Part shown: in pieces, positions 8,105 to 15,758 of the stretch
Layout of the letters: the number at the start of each line of letters is the position of its first letter
How positions within the stretch are numbered: the first letter of the stretch is position 1
NCBI GenBank assembly: GCA_001830835.1
Contig: MICJ01000030.1
Location: forward strand, 34,190 to 67,509
Direction: 5' to 3'
Source: Syntrophobacterales bacterium GWC2_56_13
GTDB lineage: Bacteria; Desulfobacterota; Syntrophia; Syntrophales; UBA5619
DNA: 33,320 bases
Made by a program: the position numbers and the translations under genes
The notes under the pieces: model-generated
What the model saw: the letters and a program-made list of their open reading frames with translations, nothing else
Databases searched by the model: none
Told to the model about the DNA's origin: nothing

Positions 8105-9079
8105 ATGATTGCAGACTTTCAGGAATATCTGCTGATGCGCAGGCCCCTGCTGGACGAGGCTTTCAAGAGAACCTTATCCGGCCTGTTAGGGGGTTACTCC
8201 CTGAGGGACGCCATTTCTCTCACGGCGGCCCTCGAGGGGGGGAAGAAACTGCGGGGATGCCTTTCCTGCCTGATCAGCGACGTTCTGGGCGGTCTCTTCG
8301 AGGCGGTGATTCCCAGGGCAATTGCCGTGGAACTGATCCAGGCCGCCACGTTAATCCATGACGACGTTGTGGATCAGGATACGATTAGGAGGAACAGGCC
8401 GGCCGTCTGGACGGTAGAAGGGGCGCGGAGAGCGGTTTTGATCGGCGACGTGATCTTTGCCTCAGCCATAAGAATGATGAGCGAGCTCAGCCGGGAGGAC
8501 GGCTTTGCCGCTTCCCACACGATTGCCGAGGTTTCGAAAGGGGCGCTCCATGAACCTTTTGATCCGTTGCGGATGGCAGAGGAGATAGCATCGGGCAGGA
8601 TAGATGAAGACTTATATGAAAAGATCATCTATCTCAAAACCGGCGTTCTTTTTGGAACCGCCTGCCGGCTGGGGGCCATTGCGGCAGGGGCCGGCAGCAG
8701 ACTGACTGAGACCTCTTACCGGTATGGACTGCGAATCGGGGAAGCATACCAGATAGCCGATGATCTTCAGGAAGTGAAGCAGCATCTGTTGAGGCGATCC
8801 ATCCAGCCGGACCGGATGGCGGCCCTGGCGCCGGCATTTCTTCATTTTATCAGGGAGACGGGTCCCTATGTTCTCGCTGCCTTGCAAGGAGAATGCACGG
8901 ATATGGACGAATCTGCGTCAGAATTCTTCGGCGCTGCCGCAAAGCTCATGGAGAATGAGATCGAGCGTCGCCTGCAGTCTGCGGTATCGGAAATGGAAGA
9001 GAATTTCCCCGATAATGAATATAGTCGAGTGGCGCGCAAGGCGCCGGGGGAAATCATCAGGATATTCAACGAATCCTGA
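8105..9079 (+). CDS. Polyprenyl diphosphate synthase family protein, divergent
   Basis: The protein has 324 residues, the length of a trans-isoprenyl diphosphate synthase. GGKKLR (45-50) replaces the usual GGKRLRP. The first Asp-rich motif is intact (HDDVVD, Asp at 86, 87 and 90). The second reads YQIADDLQE (219-223), with Glu instead of the last Asp. LKTGVLFGTA corresponds to the K-T-(A/G) motif before it. It should make an allylic diphosphate for quinone side chains or another lipid, but the altered second motif makes activity less certain. It is coupled to the UbiA-like gene and overlaps the end of the convergent methyltransferase by 14 bases. Confidence 0.82.
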   Translation: MIADFQEYLLMRRPLLDEAFKRTLSGLLGGYSLRDAISLTAALEGGKKLRGCLSCLISDVLGGLFEAVIPRAIAVELIQAATLIHDDVVDQDTIRRNRPAVWTVEGARRAVLIGDVIFASAIRMMSELSREDGFAASHTIAEVSKGALHEPFDPLRMAEEIASGRIDEDLYEKIIYLKTGVLFGTACRLGAIAAGAGSRLTETSYRYGLRIGEAYQIADDLQEVKQHLLRRSIQPDRMAALAPAFLHFIRETGPYVLAALQGECTDMDESASEFFGAAAKLMENEIERRLQSAVSEMEENFPDNEYSRVARKAPGEIIRIFNES

Positions 9080-9782
9080 GAGCGGCCTGATCCTTTGTGG
9101 CCGTGACGATGGCAGAAGTGTCGAAAGTGTGAAATTGCACGGTAATCCCCGAAAAATGGTTCGCTCGAAGGATACGGACCAGTTCGCTCACCCAGGCCGT
9201 TTCGCGAAGCAACCCGGGCAGGCCGTCAAAAATCGTCTTCCATTGCGGATATTTCCAGACCCCGAGGGTTTGCAGAAGCTTGAAATAACCCTCCCATAGG
9301 AGGGCAAAGGGTCTACGCGCAGGATAGGTAAAATCGTGCATGATCAGGATACCGCCGTCGCGAAGCATCTTTCTTATGTTCGGCACCAGGATTCCCAGCT
9401 CGGCATATTTGGCTAAATAGGAAGAGGTGATGCAGTCGAAGCTCCGCTCCAGAAGGACATCCTCGGCTCTGCCAAGAATAAACTCCACGTTCCTTAATCC
9501 CAGGTTTCCGGCCTTCGCCTTCGCGATCTCAAGGTACTCCTCCGTTACATCGACACCTACAATCTGAGAACGAGGAAACTTTTGAGCAATCCTGAAGGTG
9601 AGGATGCCTGTCCCGCAAGCCTGGTCCATAATCCTGGTCGATCCCGGCGGGATCTTCTCCAGTATCTTCCGTTTCCACCAACGGTCGCATCCAAACGTAC
9701 AGAGGTTCACTATATGGTCGTATGTCATTCCCGTGCCGGGAAAGAATTGCTGAACGATATCCGCTCCGCGATTGTCACTCAT
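9066..9782 (-). CDS. Class I SAM-dependent methyltransferase, UbiE/MenG-like
   Basis: The ATG at 9782 (MSDNRG...) is preferred because ACGGAG lies 8 bases upstream and the longer ORF would overlap the previous gene. The product is then about 238 residues. Motif I is MDQACGTGILTFRIA, followed by the acidic VGVDVTEEYL (ribose contact) and a post-motif LRDGGILIMHDF. The opening YDHIVNLCTFGCDRWWKRKIL resembles UbiE/MenG, whose targets are quinone rings. Beside a prenyl synthase and a UbiA-like protein, C-methylation of a prenylated quinone is a sensible inference. A different small-molecule target is possible. It probably shares a transcript with the upstream lyase-family gene. Confidence 0.75.
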   Translation of the reverse strand: MSDNRGADIVQQFFPGTGMTYDHIVNLCTFGCDRWWKRKILEKIPPGSTRIMDQACGTGILTFRIAQKFPRSQIVGVDVTEEYLEIAKAKAGNLGLRNVEFILGRAEDVLLERSFDCITSSYLAKYAELGILVPNIRKMLRDGGILIMHDFTYPARRPFALLWEGYFKLLQTLGVWKYPQWKTIFDGLPGLLRETAWVSELVRILRANHFSGITVQFHTFDTSAIVTATKDQAALRIR

Positions 9783-9808
9783 ACTGAATGCTCCGTTATG
9801 ATCATGGG

Positions 9809-10666
9809 TCAGTCCCCGTATTTTTCGTCGATTTCCAGCCATTTGGTTAGTTTGACGACTTTTTGATATTCCTTATACCTGAAAATGTCTTTTTTCAGAG
9901 CATCCGTAGAGCCGGTGGTTCTCAAGATGTTCACGGCTTTTTCCACCGCTTTCATGGCCGCGAACAGCGGTAAATGCCAGTACAATACCATCTTCACCCC
10001 TGTTTTCTTCCATTCGTCCACGCTGAAATTCGGCTGGAAGGAAAAATGGTCCTCGTCGGCGCCGCAGGCGACAATAGGCGCCTTTACTTCTTTGGCGATC
10101 CTGGTGTACTCATCGAAAGTATAGCCATCGCCCAGCATGCCCATATCGGCTCCACTATCGACATAAAGGTTTAATCTGCGGATGACCTCGTCGATCCCCA
10201 ACGCCTTGGCATCGGTCCGGGCGATGATAACGAACTCCTCGGAGTTACGAGCGGCGATGGCGGCTTGGATTTTTTTGGCGAAGGCCTCCGCCGTAATCAC
10301 CTTTTTCCCTGCCAGCAACCCGCATCTTTTAGGAAACGTCTGGTCTTCAATATGAATTCCGCCTACACCGGCCGCCTCGAACATTTTCACCGTGCGAACG
10401 AGATTGGTAACGCCTCCGAACCCTGTATCGGCATCACACACGACTGGAACATCAACCACTTGGGCGATGTTTGCCGCTTTCCGTATGATCTCCACAGAAT
10501 TCGTTAATCCAAGGTCGGGGCAGCCAAGATCGCTTGCCTCATTTCCCAGTCCTGTGATGTAGCAGACCGGGAACCCGGCCTTCTCGATAATCTGTGCAGA
10601 AACGACGTCGTAGGCCCCTGGAGCGATAATAATGCTTTCCTTTTTGAGAACGTCCCGGAATGACAT
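9809..10666 (-). CDS. Isocitrate lyase/PEP mutase superfamily protein (2-methylisocitrate lyase-like)
   Basis: The protein has 285 residues, a single TIM barrel. PGAYDVVSAQIIEKAGF is the N-terminal signature, DADTGFGG (78-85) holds the Mg-binding Asp, and HIEDQTFPKRCGLLAGKKV contains the catalytic loop. In isocitrate and methylisocitrate lyases that loop is KRCGH, with Cys as the general acid. Here the Cys is kept and the His is Leu, so the substrate is probably another 2-hydroxy or 2-methyl dicarboxylate. A very strong AAAGGAGG site precedes the ATG. The methyltransferase begins 26 bases after its stop. Confidence 0.85.
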   Translation of the reverse strand: MSFRDVLKKESIIIAPGAYDVVSAQIIEKAGFPVCYITGLGNEASDLGCPDLGLTNSVEIIRKAANIAQVVDVPVVCDADTGFGGVTNLVRTVKMFEAAGVGGIHIEDQTFPKRCGLLAGKKVITAEAFAKKIQAAIAARNSEEFVIIARTDAKALGIDEVIRRLNLYVDSGADMGMLGDGYTFDEYTRIAKEVKAPIVACGADEDHFSFQPNFSVDEWKKTGVKMVLYWHLPLFAAMKAVEKAVNILRTTGSTDALKKDIFRYKEYQKVVKLTKWLEIDEKYGD

Positions 10667-10725
10667 GGCAGATTCCTCCTTTGGAAAATCCTGAGTTGAT
10701 CGTTGTGATGCATCCCCCGACCAGC

Positions 10726-10768
10726 TTTATAAAATTCTCCCGCAGAAAACCCCGTCCTGTGGACGGGG
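10726..10768. repeat. Palindromic repeat element, copy A
   Basis: The sequence tttataaaattctcccgca is followed by five bases and then a hairpin, ccccgtcctgtggacgggg. The same 19-mer and hairpin recur at 31183-31225. In copy A the outer part also pairs (ctcccgca with tgcggag). A second perfect hairpin (agggggat-gca-atccccct) follows at about 10789-10807. It resembles subterminal hairpins of IS200/IS605-type elements or REP units. No transposase is attached. It fills the interval between the lyase gene and the DUF362 gene. Confidence 0.65.
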
Positions 10769-10967
10769 ATGAATGCGGAGTGGGGGTAAGGGGGATGCAA
10801 TCCCCCTCCTCGTAACACGGCGCGCGCACCACGGTCATCACCCGCACGGCATGCGGGCGATGTTCGTTGGTTAGTGCCGTCGCCATAGCCGAACAGCCCT
10901 AAAGGATATGCTCTGTCAGATGTTTTTTCCGGCTTAATTCCGGATGCGGGAACCTCTTCTTATCCTC

Positions 10968-12104
10968 TTATCCTTCCCGAATCTGCGGGTTAAGCCGGAG
11001 AAAGAGTGTCTGTGCTTCTTCTTTGGGCATTACCAGGGCTGCCTCCGGGCAGACTTCAGCGCAGCAGAAGCAGGAGACACACTTCGCTTCGTCCACCACG
11101 GGATATGGATCCAGCGCGATTGCGCCAGCCGGGCAGATCTCCGCACAAGAGCCGCAGGCGGTGCAGTTTTCTTCAATGAAACGGGGATGAAGCCGTCCCA
11201 CCTGTCCCCATACTTCATGGATTTCAGCCGCTTGGGCAACCTGGATGTTATCCATGGGCCGGCCGGAGTATGTGGAGGGCAGTTCGAAATTGGGCCAGGG
11301 CTCAAAGTCGCCCACCACCTCGATTTTTCCAAGGTCGCATTCACCTAAGCCGGCCTGGCTGGCCAATTGCAGGAATTTTAATCGATTTAACTGGAATCCC
11401 ATCATGGATGCCACCACTGCATCCACTTCCACACCGCTGGTTCCGGCGATGATCTTGCCTCCTTCCCGTATCTTGCCGTGGGTGGGGCCATCGCCCTCCA
11501 TGATGGTCAGAGCTTCCACGATGTTGAGTGTCGGCTTGAAGTACTTGTAAAGGTCAACCAGGAACTGGGTGAAGCGCTTGGCGTGACCGGCGTCATAGTG
11601 AATTTTGGCCTTAGCGGAACCTACCACGGCCCCGAACATGTTCTTCACGCAGCACGTGATCCCCGCGATCATGTGAGTCTTGGCCTTGGGCAGGTTAATG
11701 ATGGCATCGGCTTCCAGGAAGTATTCGCTGACGGGCATCTGCGCAATGATTTCCGACCCGATAGAGATAACACGGGCCTTGGCCCCCACATTCACATAGT
11801 AGCCCTGGCTCGCTTCATAAATGCCGCTTATCCGGGCCGAGTCGTCCACCCCGCCGCCGGCCTGAACCCGCATGGGATTGTCTCCCACCCAGATACGGTC
11901 GGTCTGCTTGCGCACCTCGCGCACCACCGCAGCCACGAGGCGGGGATCCGTGCAATTGCCGTGTTCCGGCGGAAAAGCGCCCAGCATATTGGGTTTGATC
12001 AGCACCCGCTTACCCCGGAGGTTAATGTCGTAGAGCGTAAAAATCTCGGCAATGAGCTGGTCCAGATTGTCATAGCTGGCTTTTTTTACGAATACACGTG
12101 ACAT
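10968..12104 (-). CDS. DUF362 protein with a C-terminal 2[4Fe-4S] ferredoxin domain
   Basis: The protein has 378 residues. The DUF362 part (about 1-290) contains GKRVLIKPNM, WVGDNPMRVQAGG, NLPKAKTHMIAGITCCVKNMFG and EGDGPTHGK, all typical of the family. From about residue 314 there are two Cys-x2-Cys-x2-Cys-x3-Cys sets (CTACGSCAEICP and CVSCFCCAEVCP), which bind two [4Fe-4S] clusters. These proteins are common in strict anaerobes; the reaction is not established, and a redox or cofactor-linked role is inferred. A strong AGAGGAG site precedes the ATG. The 325 bases upstream (12105-12430) hold no gene I can support. Confidence 0.9.
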   Translation of the reverse strand: MSRVFVKKASYDNLDQLIAEIFTLYDINLRGKRVLIKPNMLGAFPPEHGNCTDPRLVAAVVREVRKQTDRIWVGDNPMRVQAGGGVDDSARISGIYEASQGYYVNVGAKARVISIGSEIIAQMPVSEYFLEADAIINLPKAKTHMIAGITCCVKNMFGAVVGSAKAKIHYDAGHAKRFTQFLVDLYKYFKPTLNIVEALTIMEGDGPTHGKIREGGKIIAGTSGVEVDAVVASMMGFQLNRLKFLQLASQAGLGECDLGKIEVVGDFEPWPNFELPSTYSGRPMDNIQVAQAAEIHEVWGQVGRLHPRFIEENCTACGSCAEICPAGAIALDPYPVVDEAKCVSCFCCAEVCPEAALVMPKEEAQTLFLRLNPQIREG

Positions 12105-12409
12105 AGTCTGTCTCCTCTTCTGTTTTGGGATGAAATTTCACCTTGTCAGTGGCTATTCAGTCGCCTCCGGGCGAGTGAGGAGTTGCCCTGCACCCTCCAA
12201 AGATGGAAAACCGAACCCGGATGGTTATCCGTGTATACCATGACTGGTTTTTAGTGCAAGAGGATTTCTGCCTCCTTGCCCATGAGGTCGTCATGGCATT
12301 CTTAAGCGGATAACCCGGCCAGGAACGAATAGAATGAGTCCCAAAAGTACGAAAAACCCGTCCATCTAAAAGTTGGTGCTGGCACTTACGGATAGAAAAA
12401 TAATAATAA

Positions 12410-12766
12410 CATTACCTCGAATATTTATTATGGATAAACAAGAAAGATGCTTTCTTTCATAAGCCTGATTATTCATATTACTCCTACCCCGTATCCCATA
12501 TAAGCAAGGGCGGTATCGGCTTTCTATGCGATGATTCGTTCGATGCCGGCGCCAAAATGATGCTCAAATTGGTAGTACCTGATGAGGAACCGGTGATCAT
12601 GAAGGGAAAGGTGGTATGGACCGCAGTGAATCCGGAAAAGAGCTATAAATACCGGGTGGGCGTCCAGTTTGAACCCTACGGTGAAAAGAAAGGCCAGAAC
12701 CCTCCCGAACTCCTCGATAAAATAACGGCCTGGAAGCAAAGCTCTCGACCCCTAAATTCGGCTTGA
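12410..12766 (+). pseudogene. PilZ-domain protein lacking a start codon (probable frameshifted gene)
   Basis: The frame is open from 12410 and reads ...FFHKPDYSYYSYPVSHISKGGIGFLCDDSFDAGAKMMLKLVVPDEEPVIMKGKVVWTAV...YRVGVQFEPYG. It contains the PilZ core (V-x-x-IS-x-GG-x-GF ... K-G-x-V-V-W ... Y-x-x-GVQF). There is no ATG, GTG or TTG before the core in this frame. An ATG at 12430 (MDKQERCFLS, then stop) lies in a neighbouring frame, so a single indel near 12445-12460 would restore a normal short PilZ protein. The arginine motif that binds c-di-GMP is not visible. The ORF-track start at 12557 would cut the domain in half. Confidence 0.6.
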
Positions 12767-12822
12767 CTCCCATCACGCAGTTGTGGTACGCGATATTATC
12801 ATACCATAACGGAGCATAAATA

Positions 12823-13077
12823 ATGAATACTCAAAAGATAGCGATTACCGTTCCATCCGACCTTCTGGATATCATCGATAAAACAACCGAACAGCGCGGC
12901 ATTTCCAGGAGCAAATTCATATCCCTGTTGCTTCGAGAGAAGTTGCTGGAGGAAAGAAATCGTCAATTAAAGGATCAATATGACAAAGTCTTTTCTGACA
13001 GCGCCATTTGTGATGAGCAGTTAAAAACCGCCATGTGGCTGGATGGGGCGGGAAGCCGGGAAGGGCAGGAATGGTAA
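12823..13077 (+). CDS. Ribbon-helix-helix antitoxin (CopG/MazE-like)
   Basis: The protein has 84 residues. The N-terminal QKIAITVPSDLLDIIDKTTEQRGISRSKFISLLLREKL is a ribbon-helix-helix DNA-binding domain. The C-terminal tail, which would bind the toxin, is acidic and ends QEW. ACGGAGCATAAATA precedes the ATG. A short inverted sequence (tggta ... tacca) at about 12783-12805 could be an operator for autoregulation. The stop overlaps the start of a MazF-type toxin, the standard antitoxin-first arrangement. Confidence 0.85.
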   Translation: MNTQKIAITVPSDLLDIIDKTTEQRGISRSKFISLLLREKLLEERNRQLKDQYDKVFSDSAICDEQLKTAMWLDGAGSREGQEW

Positions 13078-13427
13078 TCCGAAGCGGTTCGATTTACTGG
13101 GTTGATTTTTCGCCCGGAAAAGAGTCTGAACCGATGGGCAGACGGCCCGGCCTTGTCATCCAGAATGATGCCTTAAACGACAGCAATATTAACACCGTTA
13201 TCATGCTCGCCATCACATCGACGCTAAAATTTGGTGAGTTGCCGGGAAACATTGTATTGCAAAAAGGGGAAGCAAATATGCCCAGACGTTGTGTAATCAA
13301 TGTCTCTCAGATAAAATCCGTTGATAAAAAAAGCATAAAGGAAAATATCGGCGCCCTGTCAGAAAAAAGGATGGCTGAGGTTTATCAAGGGTTAAGGCTT
13401 GTCATGAACATTCCTCTCATTGCTTAG
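13071..13427 (+). CDS. MazF/PemK-family mRNA interferase toxin
   Basis: The start at 13071 (MVIRSGSIYWVDF) is chosen because the conserved family N-terminus begins there and the ATG overlaps the antitoxin stop. The earlier ORF-track start adds residues inside the antitoxin. About 118 residues follow the MazF pattern: G-x-I-Y-W-V-D-F, the catalytic-loop R in GRRPGLVIQND, a T/S-rich LAITSTLK strand, and INVSQIKSVDK. MazF cleaves RNA at short sequence-specific sites. No lesion is seen, so this pair looks functional. A nucleotide-sugar dehydrogenase begins 12 bases after its stop. Confidence 0.88.
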   Translation: MVIRSGSIYWVDFSPGKESEPMGRRPGLVIQNDALNDSNINTVIMLAITSTLKFGELPGNIVLQKGEANMPRRCVINVSQIKSVDKKSIKENIGALSEKRMAEVYQGLRLVMNIPLIA

Positions 13428-13439
13428 GGGTTACGGAAT

Positions 13440-14848
13440 ATGAACCTGATTGAGAAGATACAGTCAAGAGAAGCCAAGGTCGGCGTGATCGGCATGGGGT
13501 ATGTCGGCCTCCCTCTCGCAATCGAATTCTGCCGGGCCGGGTTTTCCGTCACGGGCTTTGATATCGATGAATATAAAATATCTCTTCTCCGGGAGGGGAA
13601 AAGCTACATCAGGCATATCAATTCCTCGATTCTTGCAGGAATCCAGGGACATGACCCAATCTCACCAGAAATTAGGATTGTGACCCCCAATTCCCTCCCA
13701 ATTTCCCGGAATTCCATTTCCCCTCCCCTGGCGGGAGGGGACGAAGGGAAGGGGGCAAGTAGTCGCCGCGGTTTCCACCCCACAACCGATTTCTCGCTCC
13801 TGCAGAACATGGACTGCATCATCATCTGCGTTCCCACACCCCTGAACAAAAACAGAGAACCTGACGTGCATTATGTGTTCACCACGGCGCAAACCATCGG
13901 GAAATATCTGCGCAAGGGCCAGCTTGTCGTCCTGGAATCCACCACCTATCCCGGAACGACAGATCAGGACGTCCGGGCGATTCTTGAAGAAAGCGGACTC
14001 ATCGCCGGGCGGGACTTCCACTTGGCCTTTTCGCCGGAACGGGAAGACCCGAACAATAAGGATTTAAACGTGCGCACGATCCCCAAGGTGGTCGGCGGCT
14101 ACACCCCGGCATGCCTTGCCGCTGCGATGGCCATGTATGGCGCCATCGTGGACAGAACCGTTCCCGTCTCGTCGCCCCGCGTCGCCGAAGCGGCCAAACT
14201 GCTGGAAAACATCTATCGCTCCGTCAACATCGCCCTGGTCAACGAACTGAAGATGCTCTTCGACAGGATGGACATCGACGTCTGGGAGGTCATCGAAGCC
14301 GCCAAGACCAAACCCTTCGGCTTCCAGGCCTTCTATCCCGGCCCGGGGCTGGGAGGCCACTGCATCCCCATCGATCCCTTTTACCTGACCTGGAAGGCGC
14401 GGGAGTTTGAATTCAATACGCGCTTCATCGAGCTGGCGGGCGAAATCAACACCGCCATGCCCGATTACGTCGTCGAGAAAGTGATGAAGACGTTAAACGA
14501 TCATTGCAAGACCGTAAAGGGATCAAAGATCCTCCTCCTTGGATTAGCGTACAAGGCAAATGTGGATGACGACCGGGAATCGCCGTCATACCGCCTCATG
14601 GACAAACTGGAGGATTTGGGGGCGGAAGTTTTCTACAATGCCCCGTATATCCCGGTGATAGTCCGACGCGGAAATATGCGAAATTTGCGCAGAGGCAGTC
14701 GGTTGCGATCAGCGGCGCCTTTGACCTCATACTGATTGCAACGGCACATGACGAATACAAAAAAATCGATTTCAAATCATTCGGCATTCCGGTCGTAGAC
14801 ACGCGAAACGTCATCCCGAAAACAGGTGATTTTCCCTATCGAGCGTAG
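13440..14848 (+). pseudogene. UDP-N-acetylglucosamine 6-dehydrogenase-like (WbpA/WecC family), frameshifted
   Basis: The N-terminal GVIGMGYVGLPLAIEF is the NAD-binding Rossmann loop. CVPTPLNKNREPD, LESTTYPGTT, FSPEREDPNNK and the catalytic-Cys loop GPGLGGHCIPIDPFYLTWKA follow, all typical of WbpA-type dehydrogenases that oxidise UDP-GlcNAc/GalNAc to the uronic acid for surface polysaccharides. The ORF-track frame ends at 14735 in a nonsense tail. In the next frame SPTRKYAKFAQRQSVAISGAFDLILIATAHDEY...VVDTRNVI continues to a TAG at 14848, so one base has been lost near 14657-14662. The gene also carries an in-frame palindromic insertion (see the separate entry). No other polysaccharide genes are nearby, so it appears isolated. 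Confidence 0.85.
13685..13783 (+). repeat. In-frame palindromic insertion within the WbpA-like gene
   Basis: Between VTP and TTDFSLLQ, which I expect to be contiguous in this family, lie about 31-33 extra residues (NSLPISRNSISPPLAGGDEGKGASSRRGFHP). The DNA contains a perfect 8-base stem, cccctccc-ctggc-gggagggg, then gaagggaaggggg. Its composition is unlike the flanking coding DNA, and it keeps the reading frame. It looks like a small palindromic mobile repeat. Confidence 0.6.
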
Positions 14849-14957
14849 AGAACGCAGACGGCCTTCGCGTTCCTGAGTTATAAGCCCGGCGGGTTCCCCG
14901 TCAGCGAAGACGCCACAAAGCGCTAAATTTAAAGACATAACCCCCATGAATACTGGA

Positions 14958-14982
14958 GGAAAAGCCGGTACAACTCCCTTTT
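14958..14982 (+). repeat. Degenerate copy of the hairpin arm, upstream of hicBA
   Basis: The sequence ggaaaagccggtacaactccctttt matches the left arm of the hairpin at 15599-15660 at 22 of 25 bases. The two flank the hicBA-like pair. The remaining intergenic sequence from 14849 to 15076 shows no gene. Confidence 0.6.
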
Positions 14983-15076
14983 CATCGACGCCTTGACATA
15001 GCCAGCCAAACTAAGGTAGAAGTAGTTTAATCCCTGAAAAACGGCCTTTATTTCCATGAAACAAAATGGTGAAAAC

Positions 15077-15331
15077 ATGCTAAGCAAAGATATCAGAGTG
15101 GAAGCGTTTTGGGATGAGGAAGCTCAGGTTTGGGTTGCCTCCAGCGACGATGTCCCGGGGTTGATCACGGAAGCGGACACGATGGAGCATCTCATGAAAA
15201 AGCTGAAAATCTTAATTCCCGAATTGCTCCAGGCTAATGGCCTGCTCGATGAGCCGGGTGCGGTCGATATTCCCATTCATCTCCTCGGACAATGGCAGGA
15301 AGTCATCAAGACCAAATCCCGAAATGGCTGA
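15077..15331 (+). CDS. HicB-like antitoxin (DUF1902 type)
   Basis: The ATG at 15077 (MLSKDIRVEAFWDEEAQVWVASSDDVPGLITEADT...) is preferred to 15056 because GGTGA lies just before it and the conserved domain begins there. The product has about 84 residues. The partial RNase-H-like beta sheet (V-x-A-x-WDxEAxVWVASSDDVPGL) is the HicB/DUF1902 signature. The antitoxin would bind and neutralise the HicA-type toxin encoded next; the genes overlap by 8 bases. The toxin is interrupted, so the antitoxin may have no working partner. Confidence 0.8.
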   Translation: MLSKDIRVEAFWDEEAQVWVASSDDVPGLITEADTMEHLMKKLKILIPELLQANGLLDEPGAVDIPIHLLGQWQEVIKTKSRNG

Positions 15332-15519
15332 CTACGCCCCGATCGTCAAAAAAATCCTTTCTGAATAATGATTGCCATTTTGAACGTCAGAGCAAAGGAG
15401 ATCACGAAATCTGGTACAGCCCCCTCACGAAGCTCCGCTTTCCCGTAGATGGTAAAATCAGGTCGCGCCACACCGCCAACGGCATTCTCAAACAAGCCGG
15501 TCTGCCGAAACAGTTTTAA
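15324..15519 (+). pseudogene. HicA-like mRNA interferase toxin, interrupted by a frameshift at TAA
   Basis: The ATG inside the hicB end gives MADYAPIVKKILSE and then TAA (15366-15368). Skipping the T continues NDCHFERQSKGDHEIWYSPLTKLRFPVDGKIRSRHTANGILKQAGLPKQF to a TAA at 15519. The whole reads as a HicA-like dsRNA-binding-fold toxin with the catalytic His in GDHEIW and the usual HTANGILKQAG end. One extra base, or programmed +1 slippage at the stop, explains the break. The ORF-track start at 15292 lies in the wrong frame for the N-terminus. Confidence 0.75.
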
Positions 15520-15598
15520 TGACTGAGCAGAAATACAACCCCCGTCGAAGAGGCCGAGGCAGCGGGGCGCCTGGCGACCGAGCTGAACTCCACCCGAA

Positions 15599-15660
15599 GG
15601 AAAAGCCGGGGCGACTCCCTTTTATCCCGAAGGGAAAAAGGGAGTCGCCCCGGCTTTTCC
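15599..15660. repeat. Long perfect inverted repeat (25-bp arms) after hicBA
   Basis: The arms ggaaaagccggggcgactccctttt (15599-15623) and its exact reverse complement (15636-15660) enclose a loop that itself pairs (tccc-gaa-ggga). As RNA this would be an almost continuous hairpin of about 29 pairs. It could act as a transcription barrier or be a mobile palindrome. Confidence 0.9.
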
Positions 15661-15679
15661 GGGCCCCAGGCTGGGATTT

Positions 15680-15704
15680 AATAATCGGGAGCTGTCCCCC
15701 CTTT
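15680..15704 (+). repeat. 25-base intercassette repeat, copy 1
   Basis: The sequence aataatcgggagctgtccccccttt is identical at 16471-16495 and 17185-17209. It contains a small stem (ggga-gctg-tccc) followed by C and T runs. This copy lies between the hicBA and higBA-like pairs. Confidence 0.9.
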
Positions 15705-15758
15705 TTCCACTTTTAATATTGCATAATGCTTCACTAAGTGGTATAGAGTAAATTAAAG

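Noticed and set aside
10539-10886. A 115-codon minus-strand ORF (MATALTNEHRPHAV...)
   Set aside because: It runs through the palindromic repeat with both hairpins and overlaps the start of the lyase gene. It is best explained as repeat sequence.
15519-15716. A 65-codon ORF after hicA
   Set aside because: It is made entirely of the long inverted repeat and the 25-base repeat, with no protein-like pattern.
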